A stretch of DNA of 64,000 nucleotides from Alistipes communis (GTDB lineage Bacteria > Bacteroidota > Bacteroidia > Bacteroidales > Rikenellaceae): assembly GCF_006542665.1 (NCBI RefSeq), contig NZ_AP019735.1:3224001-3288000 (forward strand), read 5' to 3'. Below the pieces are notes generated by a model, which saw only the letters and a program-made list of their open reading frames with translations, did not search any database and had not been told where the DNA came from. Positions within the stretch are counted from its first letter, which is position 1; each line of letters starts with the position of its first letter. Shown one piece after another: positions 24,657-36,290 of the stretch. Both the position numbers and the translations under genes were made by a program.

Positions 24657-25628
24657 ATGAAATTCCGTACCGAAATCGAAATCCTCCCCTACGACCGGCA
24701 ACTCTCCTACGACGACCGCCTGCTGGCGCTCGGCTCGTGCTTCGCCACGGAGATCGGACGCCGGATGGCCGAAGCCAAATTCCGCATCGCAGTCAATCCT
24801 TCGGGCGTGCTGTTCAACCCGCTGTCGATCGTGCGCACCCTGCGGCGTTACCGCGACGGACGCCCCGTTGCGAAGGAGGAGTTGCAGCACGCCGACGGAA
24901 GGTGGTTCCACTACGATTTCCACGGTTCGCTGGCAGGCGACACGGCGGACGAAGCACTGACGCGCATCGACGACGCCGTCGCCGAAGGCGCCCGCGCACT
25001 GCACGAAGCGTCGGCCGTCCTGCTGACGCTGGGTACGGCATGGGTCTACGAACGCACGGATACGGGCGACGTAGTAGCCAACTGCCACCGGCAACCCGCC
25101 GAACGGTTCCGCCGTCGCAGACTTTCGGTCGAAGAAGTGGTCTCGGCGATCGAATCGGTTCTGCCGGACGAATCGAGCGGCAAACGAATCCTGCTCACCG
25201 TCAGCCCCGTCCGTCATCTGGGCGACGGACTGGCGGGCAACGCCGTAAGCAAGGCCGTGCTGCGGCTCGCGGCCGAGGAGCTGAGCGAACGCCATGCGCA
25301 GGTGGCCTACTTCCCCGCCTACGAAATTCTCTGCGACGACCTGCGCGACTACCGCTTCTACGCCGACGACCTGACGCATCCCTCGCCGCAGGCGGTCGCC
25401 TACGTCTGGGAACGTTTCTGCGAGGCGCTGCTCACGCCCGACGCACGGGCGCTGCTGCCCCGCATCGCCGAGATAACGGCCGCAGCACGGCACCGGCCGC
25501 TGCACCCCGCGTCGGAGGCCTACCGCGCCTTCTGCCGCCGCCAGCTGGAAGCCATCGAACGGCTGCCGGGAGTGGATTTCACCGAAGAAACGGCATTTTT
25601 TCGCAGCCGAATCGAAATTAATTCCTAA
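24657..25628 (+). CDS. GSCFA-domain protein
   Basis: A 323-residue protein of the GSCFA family, named after the motif seen here in LGSCFATEIG near residues 25-34. The family is related to SGNH/GDSL hydrolases and is common in Bacteroidetes, but no substrate is established. A further conserved block is NPSGVLFNPLSI; LTVSPVRH and a DLTHPSPQAVAYVW block near the C-terminus supply the likely catalytic Asp/His. It heads the run GSCFA, phosphatase, SufE, SufT, DUF2851 and nitroreductase, 21 bases before the phosphatase. Confidence 0.88.
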   Translation: MKFRTEIEILPYDRQLSYDDRLLALGSCFATEIGRRMAEAKFRIAVNPSGVLFNPLSIVRTLRRYRDGRPVAKEELQHADGRWFHYDFHGSLAGDTADEALTRIDDAVAEGARALHEASAVLLTLGTAWVYERTDTGDVVANCHRQPAERFRRRRLSVEEVVSAIESVLPDESSGKRILLTVSPVRHLGDGLAGNAVSKAVLRLAAEELSERHAQVAYFPAYEILCDDLRDYRFYADDLTHPSPQAVAYVWERFCEALLTPDARALLPRIAEITAAARHRPLHPASEAYRAFCRRQLEAIERLPGVDFTEETAFFRSRIEINS

Positions 25629-25649
25629 ATTTGCCGTTCAATAGATGCT

Positions 25650-27272
25650 ATGATGAAACTCCGCTATTTCCTCCCCTTTCTCGCTCTGTCCGCGACACTC
25701 CGCACGACGGCGGCCGAACCGCCGCGGCTGGTCGTACAGATCGTCGTCAGTTCGATGCGCGCCGAAGACCTGAACCGCTACGCCGACAACTTCTCCGACG
25801 AGGGTTTCCTGCGGCTCGTACGCGGCGGCACCTTCTATCCCGAGAGCCATTACGACTACCTGCATACCTCGACCCCCGTTTCGCTCGCCACGCTCACCAC
25901 GGGAGCCAACCCTTCGGTACACGGCATCGTCGCCGAGCGGTGGATCGATTACGTGAACAACAACGTCGTGGAACTCATCAAGGACCGCTCAGCGATGGGC
26001 ATCGACTGCGACGCCGGCATCGGCGACTGTTCGCCCCGCAATCTGGTGGCCCCGACGCTGGGCGAAAGCCTCCAACAGAGCTCGCCCAAGAGCCTCGTCG
26101 CCACCGTGGCGCTCGACCCCGCATCGGCCGTCGTGGCAGGCGGGTACACGCGCAACGTATTCTGGATGGACGCCCCGCGCGCCAACTGGATCACCTCGTC
26201 GTTCTATGCCGAAACGCTGCCTGTGTGGGCCCGAAAATACAACCTCAGCCGCGAGATTCTGGGATACATTCCCTTCGCGTGGGAACTGAAATACCCCCGC
26301 GAGCGCTACCGCAACTCGCAGAGCACGGTCATCGACCTCAACAAACCCGAACACCTGCGCCGCAAACGCCACCGTCTGACGTCGGTCGAGCCCGAAAAGC
26401 CTGCACCGAACGTCCCCTCCGGCATCGAACGGATGCTCTACACGCCCTCGGGCAACGCAGTCACGCTGGCTTTCGCCAAGCAGCTGCTCACGCAGATGCG
26501 GCTGGGCAAGGACACCGCACCCGATCTGCTGAACATCTGCCTGGATGCCCCGCGCCGCATCGCCGAGAGCTACGGCCCCGAATCGATCGAGGTGGAAGAC
26601 ATGTACTACCGGCTCGACGAGGAGCTGGCGCAGTTCCTGAACTACCTCTACGCGCAGATCGCGCCCGAAGAGGTGGTCGTGGTACTCACCTCCGACCACG
26701 GCACCAGTCCGTCGTACGACGCCGGCATCGTCGAACGCGACCGCTTCAACGCCGCTCAGTTCCAGGTGATCGTCAACAGTTTCCTCTGCGCCCAGCACGG
26801 GCCCGGGGAGTGGGTCGTCGACTACGAAGACAACAACCTCTACCTCAACCATACGCTCATCTACAACAAGGGGCTCGACCTGGCAGCCATCCAGAACGAG
26901 GCGGCGACCTTCGCCATGCAGTTCCGCGGCGTGTCGCACGCGCTGTCGTCGACGGCCATGCGGTCGAGCTACTTCGGCAGCGGCTACGGCGAGAAGATGC
27001 AGAACAGCTTCTATCCCCGCCGTTCGGGCGACGTGGTGGTCAACCTCATGCCCGGTTGCATCGAGGAGCGGCCGGACGTGCGGTCGAAATCGGGATCGAT
27101 GTACGGCTACGACACTACCGTGCCGCTCGTCCTCTACGGCGGCGGCATCCCCGCCCGCAGAGTGGGACGCAGCGTCGACATGACCTCCGTCGCCCCGACG
27201 CTGGCCTACCTGCTCGACATTCCGGAGCCGGCCGCTTCGGAGGGCACGGTTTTGGAAGAATTCAGAAAATAG
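25650..27272 (+). CDS. Alkaline phosphatase-superfamily hydrolase (PafA-like)
   Basis: A 540-residue secreted hydrolase with a Sec signal peptide (about residues 1-21). It fits the type I phosphodiesterase/nucleotide pyrophosphatase branch that includes Bacteroidetes PafA. The likely Thr nucleophile lies in TSTPVSLATLTTGANPSVHG. Metal ligands appear as LTSDHGTSPS and near MYGYDTTVPLVLYGGG. It would act on phosphoesters in the periplasm; the substrate is not clear. It lies 12 bases before sufE. Confidence 0.85.
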   Translation: MMKLRYFLPFLALSATLRTTAAEPPRLVVQIVVSSMRAEDLNRYADNFSDEGFLRLVRGGTFYPESHYDYLHTSTPVSLATLTTGANPSVHGIVAERWIDYVNNNVVELIKDRSAMGIDCDAGIGDCSPRNLVAPTLGESLQQSSPKSLVATVALDPASAVVAGGYTRNVFWMDAPRANWITSSFYAETLPVWARKYNLSREILGYIPFAWELKYPRERYRNSQSTVIDLNKPEHLRRKRHRLTSVEPEKPAPNVPSGIERMLYTPSGNAVTLAFAKQLLTQMRLGKDTAPDLLNICLDAPRRIAESYGPESIEVEDMYYRLDEELAQFLNYLYAQIAPEEVVVVLTSDHGTSPSYDAGIVERDRFNAAQFQVIVNSFLCAQHGPGEWVVDYEDNNLYLNHTLIYNKGLDLAAIQNEAATFAMQFRGVSHALSSTAMRSSYFGSGYGEKMQNSFYPRRSGDVVVNLMPGCIEERPDVRSKSGSMYGYDTTVPLVLYGGGIPARRVGRSVDMTSVAPTLAYLLDIPEPAASEGTVLEEFRK

Positions 27273-27284
27273 AAGATTCAACCA

Positions 27285-27710
27285 ATGGATAAGATTCAGG
27301 ACGAAATCATCGGCGAGTTCTCAGTCTTCGACGACTGGCTCGACAAATACGACTATCTGATCGAACTGAGCGACGCGCTGCCTCCGATCGACGCGGCGCA
27401 CCGCACCGACCGCTACCTCATCAACGGCTGTCAGTCGCGGGTCTGGATCGACGCACGGCTCGAAGGGGGCAAGGTCTACTATACGGCCGACAGCGATGCC
27501 ATCATCACCAAGGGCATCATCGCGCTGCTCATCCGCGTACTCAACGGCCGCACGCCGCAGGAGATTCTCGCAACCGACCTCTACTTCATCGACGCGATCG
27601 GGTTGAAGGAGAACCTCTCGCCCACACGGTCGAACGGGCTGCTGGCCATGCTCAACCAGATGCGGCTCTACGCGCTGGCGTTCGAAAAGGAGTCGGAAAT
27701 GAAGCGCTGA
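27285..27710 (+). CDS. sufE: Cysteine desulfuration protein SufE
   Basis: A 141-residue sulfur acceptor that takes persulfide from a SufS-type desulfurase for Fe-S cluster assembly. The active Cys is Cys49 in INGCQSRVW, the family signature. The helical C-terminal half (RSNGLLAMLNQMRLYA) is typical. Its neighbour SufT is also an Fe-S maturation factor, but no sufBCDS genes are in this window. Confidence 0.92.
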   Translation: MDKIQDEIIGEFSVFDDWLDKYDYLIELSDALPPIDAAHRTDRYLINGCQSRVWIDARLEGGKVYYTADSDAIITKGIIALLIRVLNGRTPQEILATDLYFIDAIGLKENLSPTRSNGLLAMLNQMRLYALAFEKESEMKR

Positions 27711-27762
27711 GCCTCGGACGACGGCCGGTTTTCCGTTCTTCACCCATAAACACTGCAAAGCA

Positions 27763-28083
27763 ATGACTCCCGAAGAGATACTCAAAGTCGAAAAGGACAT
27801 CGTCCTTACGCTCAAAACCATTTACGACCCCGAAATCCCCGTCAACATCTACGACCTGGGGCTGATCTACGAAATCGACTATACGCCCGACGGCGCAGCC
27901 AACATCCGCATGACGCTCACGGCGCCCAACTGCCCGATGGCCGAACAACTCGTCGAGGACGTCAATCGGCAGGTAGCCAAGGTCGACGGGGTCAGAGAGG
28001 TCAACGTCATCCTCACGTTCGACCCCGTATGGGACAAAAGCATGATGTCCGAAGAGGCGCTGCTCGAACTCAACCTGCTGTAA
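27763..28083 (+). CDS. Fe-S maturation protein SufT/MIP18 family (DUF59)
   Basis: A 106-residue DUF59 protein. The motif IYDPEIPVNIYDLGLIYEI lies at residues about 20-38, and the conserved Cys is in LTAPNCPMAEQL near residue 63. Members are linked to Fe-S cluster delivery (SufT, eukaryotic MIP18). Its place 52 bases after sufE supports that role. DUF2851 follows after four bases. Confidence 0.88.
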   Translation: MTPEEILKVEKDIVLTLKTIYDPEIPVNIYDLGLIYEIDYTPDGAANIRMTLTAPNCPMAEQLVEDVNRQVAKVDGVREVNVILTFDPVWDKSMMSEEALLELNLL

Positions 28084-28087
28084 GGCC

Positions 28088-29071
28088 ATGACGGACGAGG
28101 AGCTGCGACGTGCCGAACACCGGCTGCTGGCCGGAGCCGCGACTTACGCCTGCGGCGGGTATATCGTGCGCCTCGACGCGCTGCACCGCAACGACCTCTA
28201 CACGCGGCTGGCCTACGACCGGCTCGAACGCAAGTACGACGTCGTGCGCGAACTCTTCGCCGAGAGCGACAGTAACTGGAACCAGACCTTCTACGTCCTG
28301 CTGTTCCGCACGATCGGCGACGTGACCAACCGCGACGCATTCCTCACGCTGGCGCGGCGTGTAAGCTACCGCATGGTGCTGCGCGAACGAGCCTCGCTGC
28401 ATGCCGTCGAGGCGATGCTTATCGGCGCTTCGGGATTGCTGGACAACTACCGCGACGACACCTACACCCGTTCACTGAAACAGGATTTCGACTACTTCTC
28501 CCGCAAATACGAAATCGCACCGATGACGGGCGCCGAATGGAATCTCCGCGACATCCGGCCGGCCAACCACCCGCTGTTGCGCATCGCCCAGTTGGCGGCG
28601 TTCCTCGCATCGAACGATTTCCTGATCGACCGCCTCGTCGAATGCCGCACGGCCGAGGAGGTGCGCCGCCTTTTTTCGGCCGAAGCTTCCGACTACTGGT
28701 ACACCCACTACATTCCGGCGACACCCACTCGCGAGCTGCCCAAGCGCATCGGGAGGATGAAGTCCGACCTGTTGGGCATCAACCTCGTCTCCCTGATCCA
28801 GTACGCCTACGGTGCCTACAACGGCAACGAGCGGCTGCGCGAGCGGGCCTTCGCGCTGCTCGAAGCCATTCCCGCCGAGGAGAACCGCTTCATGCGCCGC
28901 TGGCGTCTCTACGATCTGCATCCGGCCAACGCCTTCCAGTCGCAGGCATTGCTGCAACTGGCCACCGAATACTGCGACCGGCGCCGCTGCGCGGAGTGTC
29001 CGGTGGGTCGCCGCCGGCTGGCAGCGCTCAGACAGTCCGTCCCCGCCGACGAATCCCTCAGCCGACATTGA
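28088..29071 (+). CDS. DUF2851-family protein, short form
   Basis: A 327-residue protein that shares the conserved blocks of DUF2851: WNLRDIRPANHPLLRIAQLAAFL in the middle and CAECPVGRRR near the C-terminus, which may bind metal. Family members in Bacteroides run to about 430 residues and carry an extra N-terminal domain, as I recall it; here the protein starts within the equivalent of the middle part. Function unknown. It follows SufT by four bases, and its CxxC motif would fit an Fe-S or metal link, which is inference. Confidence 0.75.
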   Translation: MTDEELRRAEHRLLAGAATYACGGYIVRLDALHRNDLYTRLAYDRLERKYDVVRELFAESDSNWNQTFYVLLFRTIGDVTNRDAFLTLARRVSYRMVLRERASLHAVEAMLIGASGLLDNYRDDTYTRSLKQDFDYFSRKYEIAPMTGAEWNLRDIRPANHPLLRIAQLAAFLASNDFLIDRLVECRTAEEVRRLFSAEASDYWYTHYIPATPTRELPKRIGRMKSDLLGINLVSLIQYAYGAYNGNERLRERAFALLEAIPAEENRFMRRWRLYDLHPANAFQSQALLQLATEYCDRRRCAECPVGRRRLAALRQSVPADESLSRH

Positions 29072-29075
29072 CGTT

Positions 29076-29909
29076 ATGACCCTACGAATCGAAAACAAAA
29101 GTTGCATCGCCTGCGGAAAATGCGTGCAGGTATGCCCCGCCGGAATCATGGTGCGCAGCACGGACGGAAAAGGGATCGAAGCCGTACGGACCGACCGCTG
29201 TATCGGCTGCGGGCACTGCGTCGACGTGTGTCCCACCGGTTCGGTGATCCACAGCGACTTCCCGCCGCAGCGCGTACACACCGTCGATACCAGCCGTCTA
29301 CCCGCACCGGAGCAGGTTTTGGAGCTGATCCGCTCGCGGCGCTCGAACCGCGCGCTGACGCCGCGCCCCATACCCGACGAAGCCCTGCAACGGATCGTCG
29401 AAGCGGCACGCTACGCCCCCACGGCCTCGAACTCCCGGCAGGTCTCCTTCACGCTCGTCACCGAGCCCGAACAACTGCGCCGCATCGCCGACTTCACCGT
29501 CGGCGTCTTCGCCTCGACGGCACGCAAACTGCTGCATCCGGTGGTACGGACGTTGCTCAAACCTTTGCGTCCCGACCTCTACCGTTATGCCGCGCGCTTC
29601 GCCGAGATCGAACGCGAACACGAAGCCGGCAATGACCCGATCTTACGCAGGGCGACTGCCCTGCTCATCATCCATACGCCCGCTTCCAACCGATTCGGAT
29701 GCGAGGATGCGAATCTGGCCTACCAGAACGCATCGCTGATGGCCGAGTCGCTGGGCGTGAGCCAGATTTACATGGGATTCGTCCTCACGGCCGCCCGCAT
29801 GGGCAGGAAAAATGCGTTCGCACGGATCGCCGGCATAACGGGCCGCCCGCAGGCGATCATGGCGCTGGGCATACCCGCGTTCCGCTATTCGAAATACACG
29901 GAGAGGTGA
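29076..29909 (+). CDS. Ferredoxin-nitroreductase fusion
   Basis: A 277-residue protein with two 4Fe-4S ferredoxin motifs at the N-terminus (CIACGKCVQVCP and CIGCGHCVDVCP). A nitroreductase-like flavin domain follows from about residue 80 (RSRRSNRALTPRPI, then APTASNSRQVSF). Such proteins reduce nitro compounds or quinones with electrons from the clusters; the true substrate is unknown. The ATG at 29076 is chosen because it directly precedes the ferredoxin motif. It is the last gene of the run and lies four bases after DUF2851, next to Fe-S genes that could supply its clusters. Confidence 0.9.
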   Translation: MTLRIENKSCIACGKCVQVCPAGIMVRSTDGKGIEAVRTDRCIGCGHCVDVCPTGSVIHSDFPPQRVHTVDTSRLPAPEQVLELIRSRRSNRALTPRPIPDEALQRIVEAARYAPTASNSRQVSFTLVTEPEQLRRIADFTVGVFASTARKLLHPVVRTLLKPLRPDLYRYAARFAEIEREHEAGNDPILRRATALLIIHTPASNRFGCEDANLAYQNASLMAESLGVSQIYMGFVLTAARMGRKNAFARIAGITGRPQAIMALGIPAFRYSKYTER

Positions 29910-30125
29910 CGGCCAGGCCATGCAATCCTCTCATTTTCAAACAACGGCGCAACCGACTCCCTGAACGGCCGCACGGATGCAGCCGCAGGCGTTCCGACCG
30001 GGAAGGCCCCGAGCCTGTCCCGCCCGATATGCTGCGGCAAACGGGGAAAAGCGCCGGAGCGGCATTTCAAAACCGACTGTTCGCCAATCCGATCCCGTTT
30101 TTTTCTCAATCTCGCATTTTTATAT

Positions 30126-30133
30126 TATCTTTG
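30126..30133 (+). promoter_or_regulatory. secA promoter -7 box
   Basis: TATCTTTG matches the consensus, with a T-rich stretch about 20 bases upstream, and leaves a leader of about 36 bases. Confidence 0.6.
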
Positions 30134-30173
30134 TTGTTCTAAGATCGAAAATCAATAAAACAGACTCATCCGT

Positions 30174-33467
<3,294 letters not shown>

Positions 33468-33482
33468 ACCGCACCCGATTGC

Positions 33483-33523
33483 GAAGAGGTTAAAGACGGA
33501 AAACGCCTTTAACCTCTTCGTTT
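33483..33523 (+). terminator. secA terminator
   Basis: GAAGAGGTTAAAG pairs perfectly with CTTTAACCTCTTC over an 11-base loop, followed by GTTTC. It lies 15 bases after the secA stop. Confidence 0.85.
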
Positions 33524-33542
33524 CGAAACGAACCGACATTTT

Positions 33543-33980
33543 ATGGGATACAAGGAAGAGAAACAGCGCCAGCTCGACCGCCGCTACCTGCGTATGGCGC
33601 GCATCTGGGCGGAGAACTCCTACTGCGTCCGCCGCAAGGTGGGAGCGCTGATCGTCAAGGACAAGATGATCATCTCGGACGGTTACAACGGCACTCCCTC
33701 CGGGTTCGAAAACATCTGCGAGGACGAAACCGGCAAGACCAAATCCTACGTGCTCCACGCCGAAGCCAACGCCATCACGAAGGTGGCCAAAAGCGCCAAC
33801 AACTGCGACGGCTCGACGCTCTACATCACCGCTGCGCCCTGCATCGAGTGTTCGAAACTCATCATTCAGGCCGGCATACGGCGCGTGGTCTACTGCGACG
33901 AATACCGTTCGGAGGAGGGGCTCGACCTGCTGCGCAAGGTGGGAATCGAGTGCGTGCAGATCGACGACATCGGAGCCTGA
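33543..33980 (+). CDS. dCMP deaminase
   Basis: A 145-residue zinc deaminase that converts dCMP to dUMP for thymidylate synthesis. The zinc site is HAEANAI (His-Ala-Glu) with PCIECSK, in the order of the cytidine/deoxycytidylate deaminase family. DGYNGTPSGFENICED is the substrate-binding region of ComEB-like enzymes. The short-chain dehydrogenase gene follows after 17 bases. Its own promoter is not obvious in the 60 bases after the secA terminator. Confidence 0.93.
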   Translation: MGYKEEKQRQLDRRYLRMARIWAENSYCVRRKVGALIVKDKMIISDGYNGTPSGFENICEDETGKTKSYVLHAEANAITKVAKSANNCDGSTLYITAAPCIECSKLIIQAGIRRVVYCDEYRSEEGLDLLRKVGIECVQIDDIGA

Positions 33981-33997
33981 CACCGGCAAACCGACGC

Positions 33998-34729
33998 ATG
34001 AAACGGATCGTCATCATGGGCGCCACCTCGGGCATCGGGCTCGAAACGGCCAAACGCTGCATCGCCGCCGGCTGGCGCGTCGGGGCGGCCGGACGGCGCT
34101 CGGAGGAGTTGGAACGGTTGCGCGGACTCGCCCCGCAGCAGGTCGAGACCGAAGCGATCGACGTCACGGACGATGCGGCTCCCGCAGCGCTCGAACGGCT
34201 CATCGAGCGGCTCGGCGGCATGGATGTCTACTTCCACGTGGCTGGCGTCGGCAGCCAGAACCCGCAGCTCGATCCTACGGTCGAACTCCACACCGTCCGC
34301 ACCAACGTCGAAGGATTCACCCGCATGACGACGGCGGCCTACGGCTATTTCGCCGCACACGGCGGCGGCCGCATCGCTGTCGTAAGTTCAATCGCCGGTA
34401 CGCGGGGACTGGGCGTGGCCGCGGCATACTCCGCTTCGAAGCGGTTCCAGAATACCTACATCGATTCACTGGCCCAGCTGGCACGGATGCAGGGATCGAA
34501 GATCCGCTTCACGGACATCCGTCCGGGATTCGTCGCCACCGCTCTGCTCCGAAATGCGGATTACCCGATGCTCATGCGCCCCGAGAAGGTCGCCGAGACG
34601 CTGTTCCGTGCTTTGGAATGCGGCAAACGCCGCATAGTGATCGACCACCGCTACGCCCTGCTGGTGCGGCTCTGGCGACTGATCCCGCAGGGAGTGTGGG
34701 AGCGGCTGCCGATCCGCAGCAGGGATTGA
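33998..34729 (+). CDS. Short-chain dehydrogenase/reductase
   Basis: A 243-residue NAD(P)-dependent oxidoreductase. The Rossmann loop is GATSGIGLETAKRC at residues 8-21. The catalytic Ser is in VVSSIAGTRG and the Tyr-Lys pair in AYSASKRFQNTY. The C-terminus is closer to reductases of lipid or sugar substrates, but no substrate can be named. The start at 33998 is chosen because MKRIVIMGATSGIG is the usual N-terminus. It is co-directional with the dCMP deaminase. Confidence 0.88.
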   Translation: MKRIVIMGATSGIGLETAKRCIAAGWRVGAAGRRSEELERLRGLAPQQVETEAIDVTDDAAPAALERLIERLGGMDVYFHVAGVGSQNPQLDPTVELHTVRTNVEGFTRMTTAAYGYFAAHGGGRIAVVSSIAGTRGLGVAAAYSASKRFQNTYIDSLAQLARMQGSKIRFTDIRPGFVATALLRNADYPMLMRPEKVAETLFRALECGKRRIVIDHRYALLVRLWRLIPQGVWERLPIRSRD

Positions 34730-34866
34730 ACCGCGATACGAAATTCGTTCGTACCGTCGCTTTCCGTCCGCAGCCAGCAACGGTTCGGAGTGCCACTGAC
34801 ACGAGGAGCGGCCCTCTGTATGCCGGGTGGTCGACATTCAACCACCCCTCATCTTTGAATAAAAAT

Positions 34867-34896
34867 ACGGGTGCCGTTCCTTTGAACGGCACCCGT
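34867..34896 (-). terminator. ssb terminator
   Basis: ACGGGTGCCGTT pairs perfectly with AACGGCACCCGT over a six-base loop and is followed on the minus strand by ATTTTTATTC. It ends the lpxK-pnp-ssb transcript 45 bases past the ssb stop. Confidence 0.9.
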
Positions 34897-34940
34897 CAGT
34901 ACATGAAACGAATACGGCATCATCCCCTGCCGCAACCGTT

Positions 34941-35456
34941 TCAGAACGGCAGATCGTCGGGATCTTCGGCCGGCGGAACGACCGGAGCGGCGGCGGGCTG
35001 CACGGGCTGTGCCGCGGGTTGCGCATACCCGCCCGCCTGCGATGCGGGCGCGGCATATCCGCCCTGAACCCCGCCCTGCGGCTGATAACCGCCCTGTCCG
35101 GCAGATTGTCCGCCGGCAGGATTGTCGGATCGCTTGCCGAGCAGTTTCATGTCCGACGCGATGATCTCGGTCGTATAGCGTTTCTGGTTCTCCTTGTCCA
35201 TCCATTCGCGCGTGCGCAGGCTGCCCTCGATATAGAGCTGGCTGCCCTTGCGCACGAAACGATCCACTACATCCGCAAGGCCGCGCCACAAAATGACCGT
35301 ATGCCATTCGGTATGCTCAGTCGATTCGTTGGTCTGACGATTGAATATCCGTTCGGTCGTCGCCAGACGCACCCGGGCGACCTTCACGCCGCTCTCGATC
35401 GCGCGCACCTCGGGATCGATCCCGACGTTGCCCACCAATATCACCTTATTAATCAT
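34941..35456 (-). CDS. ssb: Single-stranded DNA-binding protein
   Basis: A 171-residue protein with an N-terminal OB fold (residues 1-105, MINKVILVGNVGIDPE then EWHTVILWRGLADV) that coats single-stranded DNA. A Gly/Gln/Ala/Pro-rich disordered linker follows, and the acidic tip PDDLPF recruits repair and replication partners. The length is usual. It follows pnp by 27 bases and is the last gene of the lpxK-pnp-ssb unit. Confidence 0.96.
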   Translation of the reverse strand: MINKVILVGNVGIDPEVRAIESGVKVARVRLATTERIFNRQTNESTEHTEWHTVILWRGLADVVDRFVRKGSQLYIEGSLRTREWMDKENQKRYTTEIIASDMKLLGKRSDNPAGGQSAGQGGYQPQGGVQGGYAAPASQAGGYAQPAAQPVQPAAAPVVPPAEDPDDLPF

Positions 35457-35483
35457 GATCTCGATTATTTACTTAATATAAAT

Positions 35484-36290
35484 TTATACCTCTTTGAGCA
35501 GTTCCATGAAAAGCCGCGCCATCTTTACGCCCGCCTTTTTTCCCTGGCGCTGTACATCCTCATGGTCGCCGATCTCGTCGCTCAGGCCGCAGTTGGTAAT
35601 CACCGAAACGCCGAAGACGGGCAGCGACATGTGGCGTGCGACGATCACTTCGGGTACGGTCGACATACCGGCGGCATCGCCGCCGATCGCCTTGAAATAG
35701 CGGTATTCGGCCTGAGTCTCGAACGTAGGGCCCGTGCCGCCGACGTAGACGCCGTACTGCAACTTGATCCCCTCGCGTTCGGCGATGGCCGTCGCCTTGG
35801 CGCGCAGTTCGCGGTCGTAACAGTTGTGCATGTCCGGAAAGCGGGGCCCCAGCTCGGCGATGTTGGGGCCGATGAGCGGATTGGGCATCAGATTGATATG
35901 GTCGGTGATGATCATCAGGTCGCCCGTACGGAACGACGGATTGATGCCGCCCGAAGCGTTCGATACGAACAGGCAGCGGATTCCCAACTGTTTGAGCACC
36001 CGCACGGGAAAGGTCACCTGCTGCATGGTGTAGCCCTCGTAGTAATGGAACCGGCCCTGCATGGCCACGACACGGCGGCCGTCGATCCGGCCGAAAATCA
36101 GGCGCCCCTTGTGCCCCTCGACCGTCGAAACGGGGAAATTGGGAATATCCTTGTACTCGATCGCGTACTCCACCTCGATATTGTCGGCGAAATCGCCCAG
36201 ACCCGTACCGAGAACGATCCCCACCTCGGGGGTAAACTGCCCGACCTTCGCACGGATGAATGCGGCGGTCTCAAGAATCTGATTTAACAT
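35484..36290 (-). CDS. Purine nucleoside phosphorylase
   Basis: A 268-residue PNP of the trimeric, mammalian-like type. It cleaves inosine and guanosine with phosphate for purine salvage. Motifs are VGIVLGTGLGDF for phosphate binding, VSNASGGINPSFRTGDL, and the purine pocket GTGPTFETQAEYR plus VITNCGLSDE. The ATG at 36290 is preferred to an in-frame TTG at 36299. The start lies inside the end of lpxK (20-base overlap), so the two are translationally close. The family member in E. coli is xapA-like; deoD is a different type. Confidence 0.93.
   Translation of the reverse strand: MLNQILETAAFIRAKVGQFTPEVGIVLGTGLGDFADNIEVEYAIEYKDIPNFPVSTVEGHKGRLIFGRIDGRRVVAMQGRFHYYEGYTMQQVTFPVRVLKQLGIRCLFVSNASGGINPSFRTGDLMIITDHINLMPNPLIGPNIAELGPRFPDMHNCYDRELRAKATAIAEREGIKLQYGVYVGGTGPTFETQAEYRYFKAIGGDAAGMSTVPEVIVARHMSLPVFGVSVITNCGLSDEIGDHEDVQRQGKKAGVKMARLFMELLKEV

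Noticed and set aside
24183..25505. Minus-strand frame across the 24.2-24.6 kb gap
   Set aside because: It runs antisense through the GSCFA gene and has no motif. The frame could not be supported as coding.
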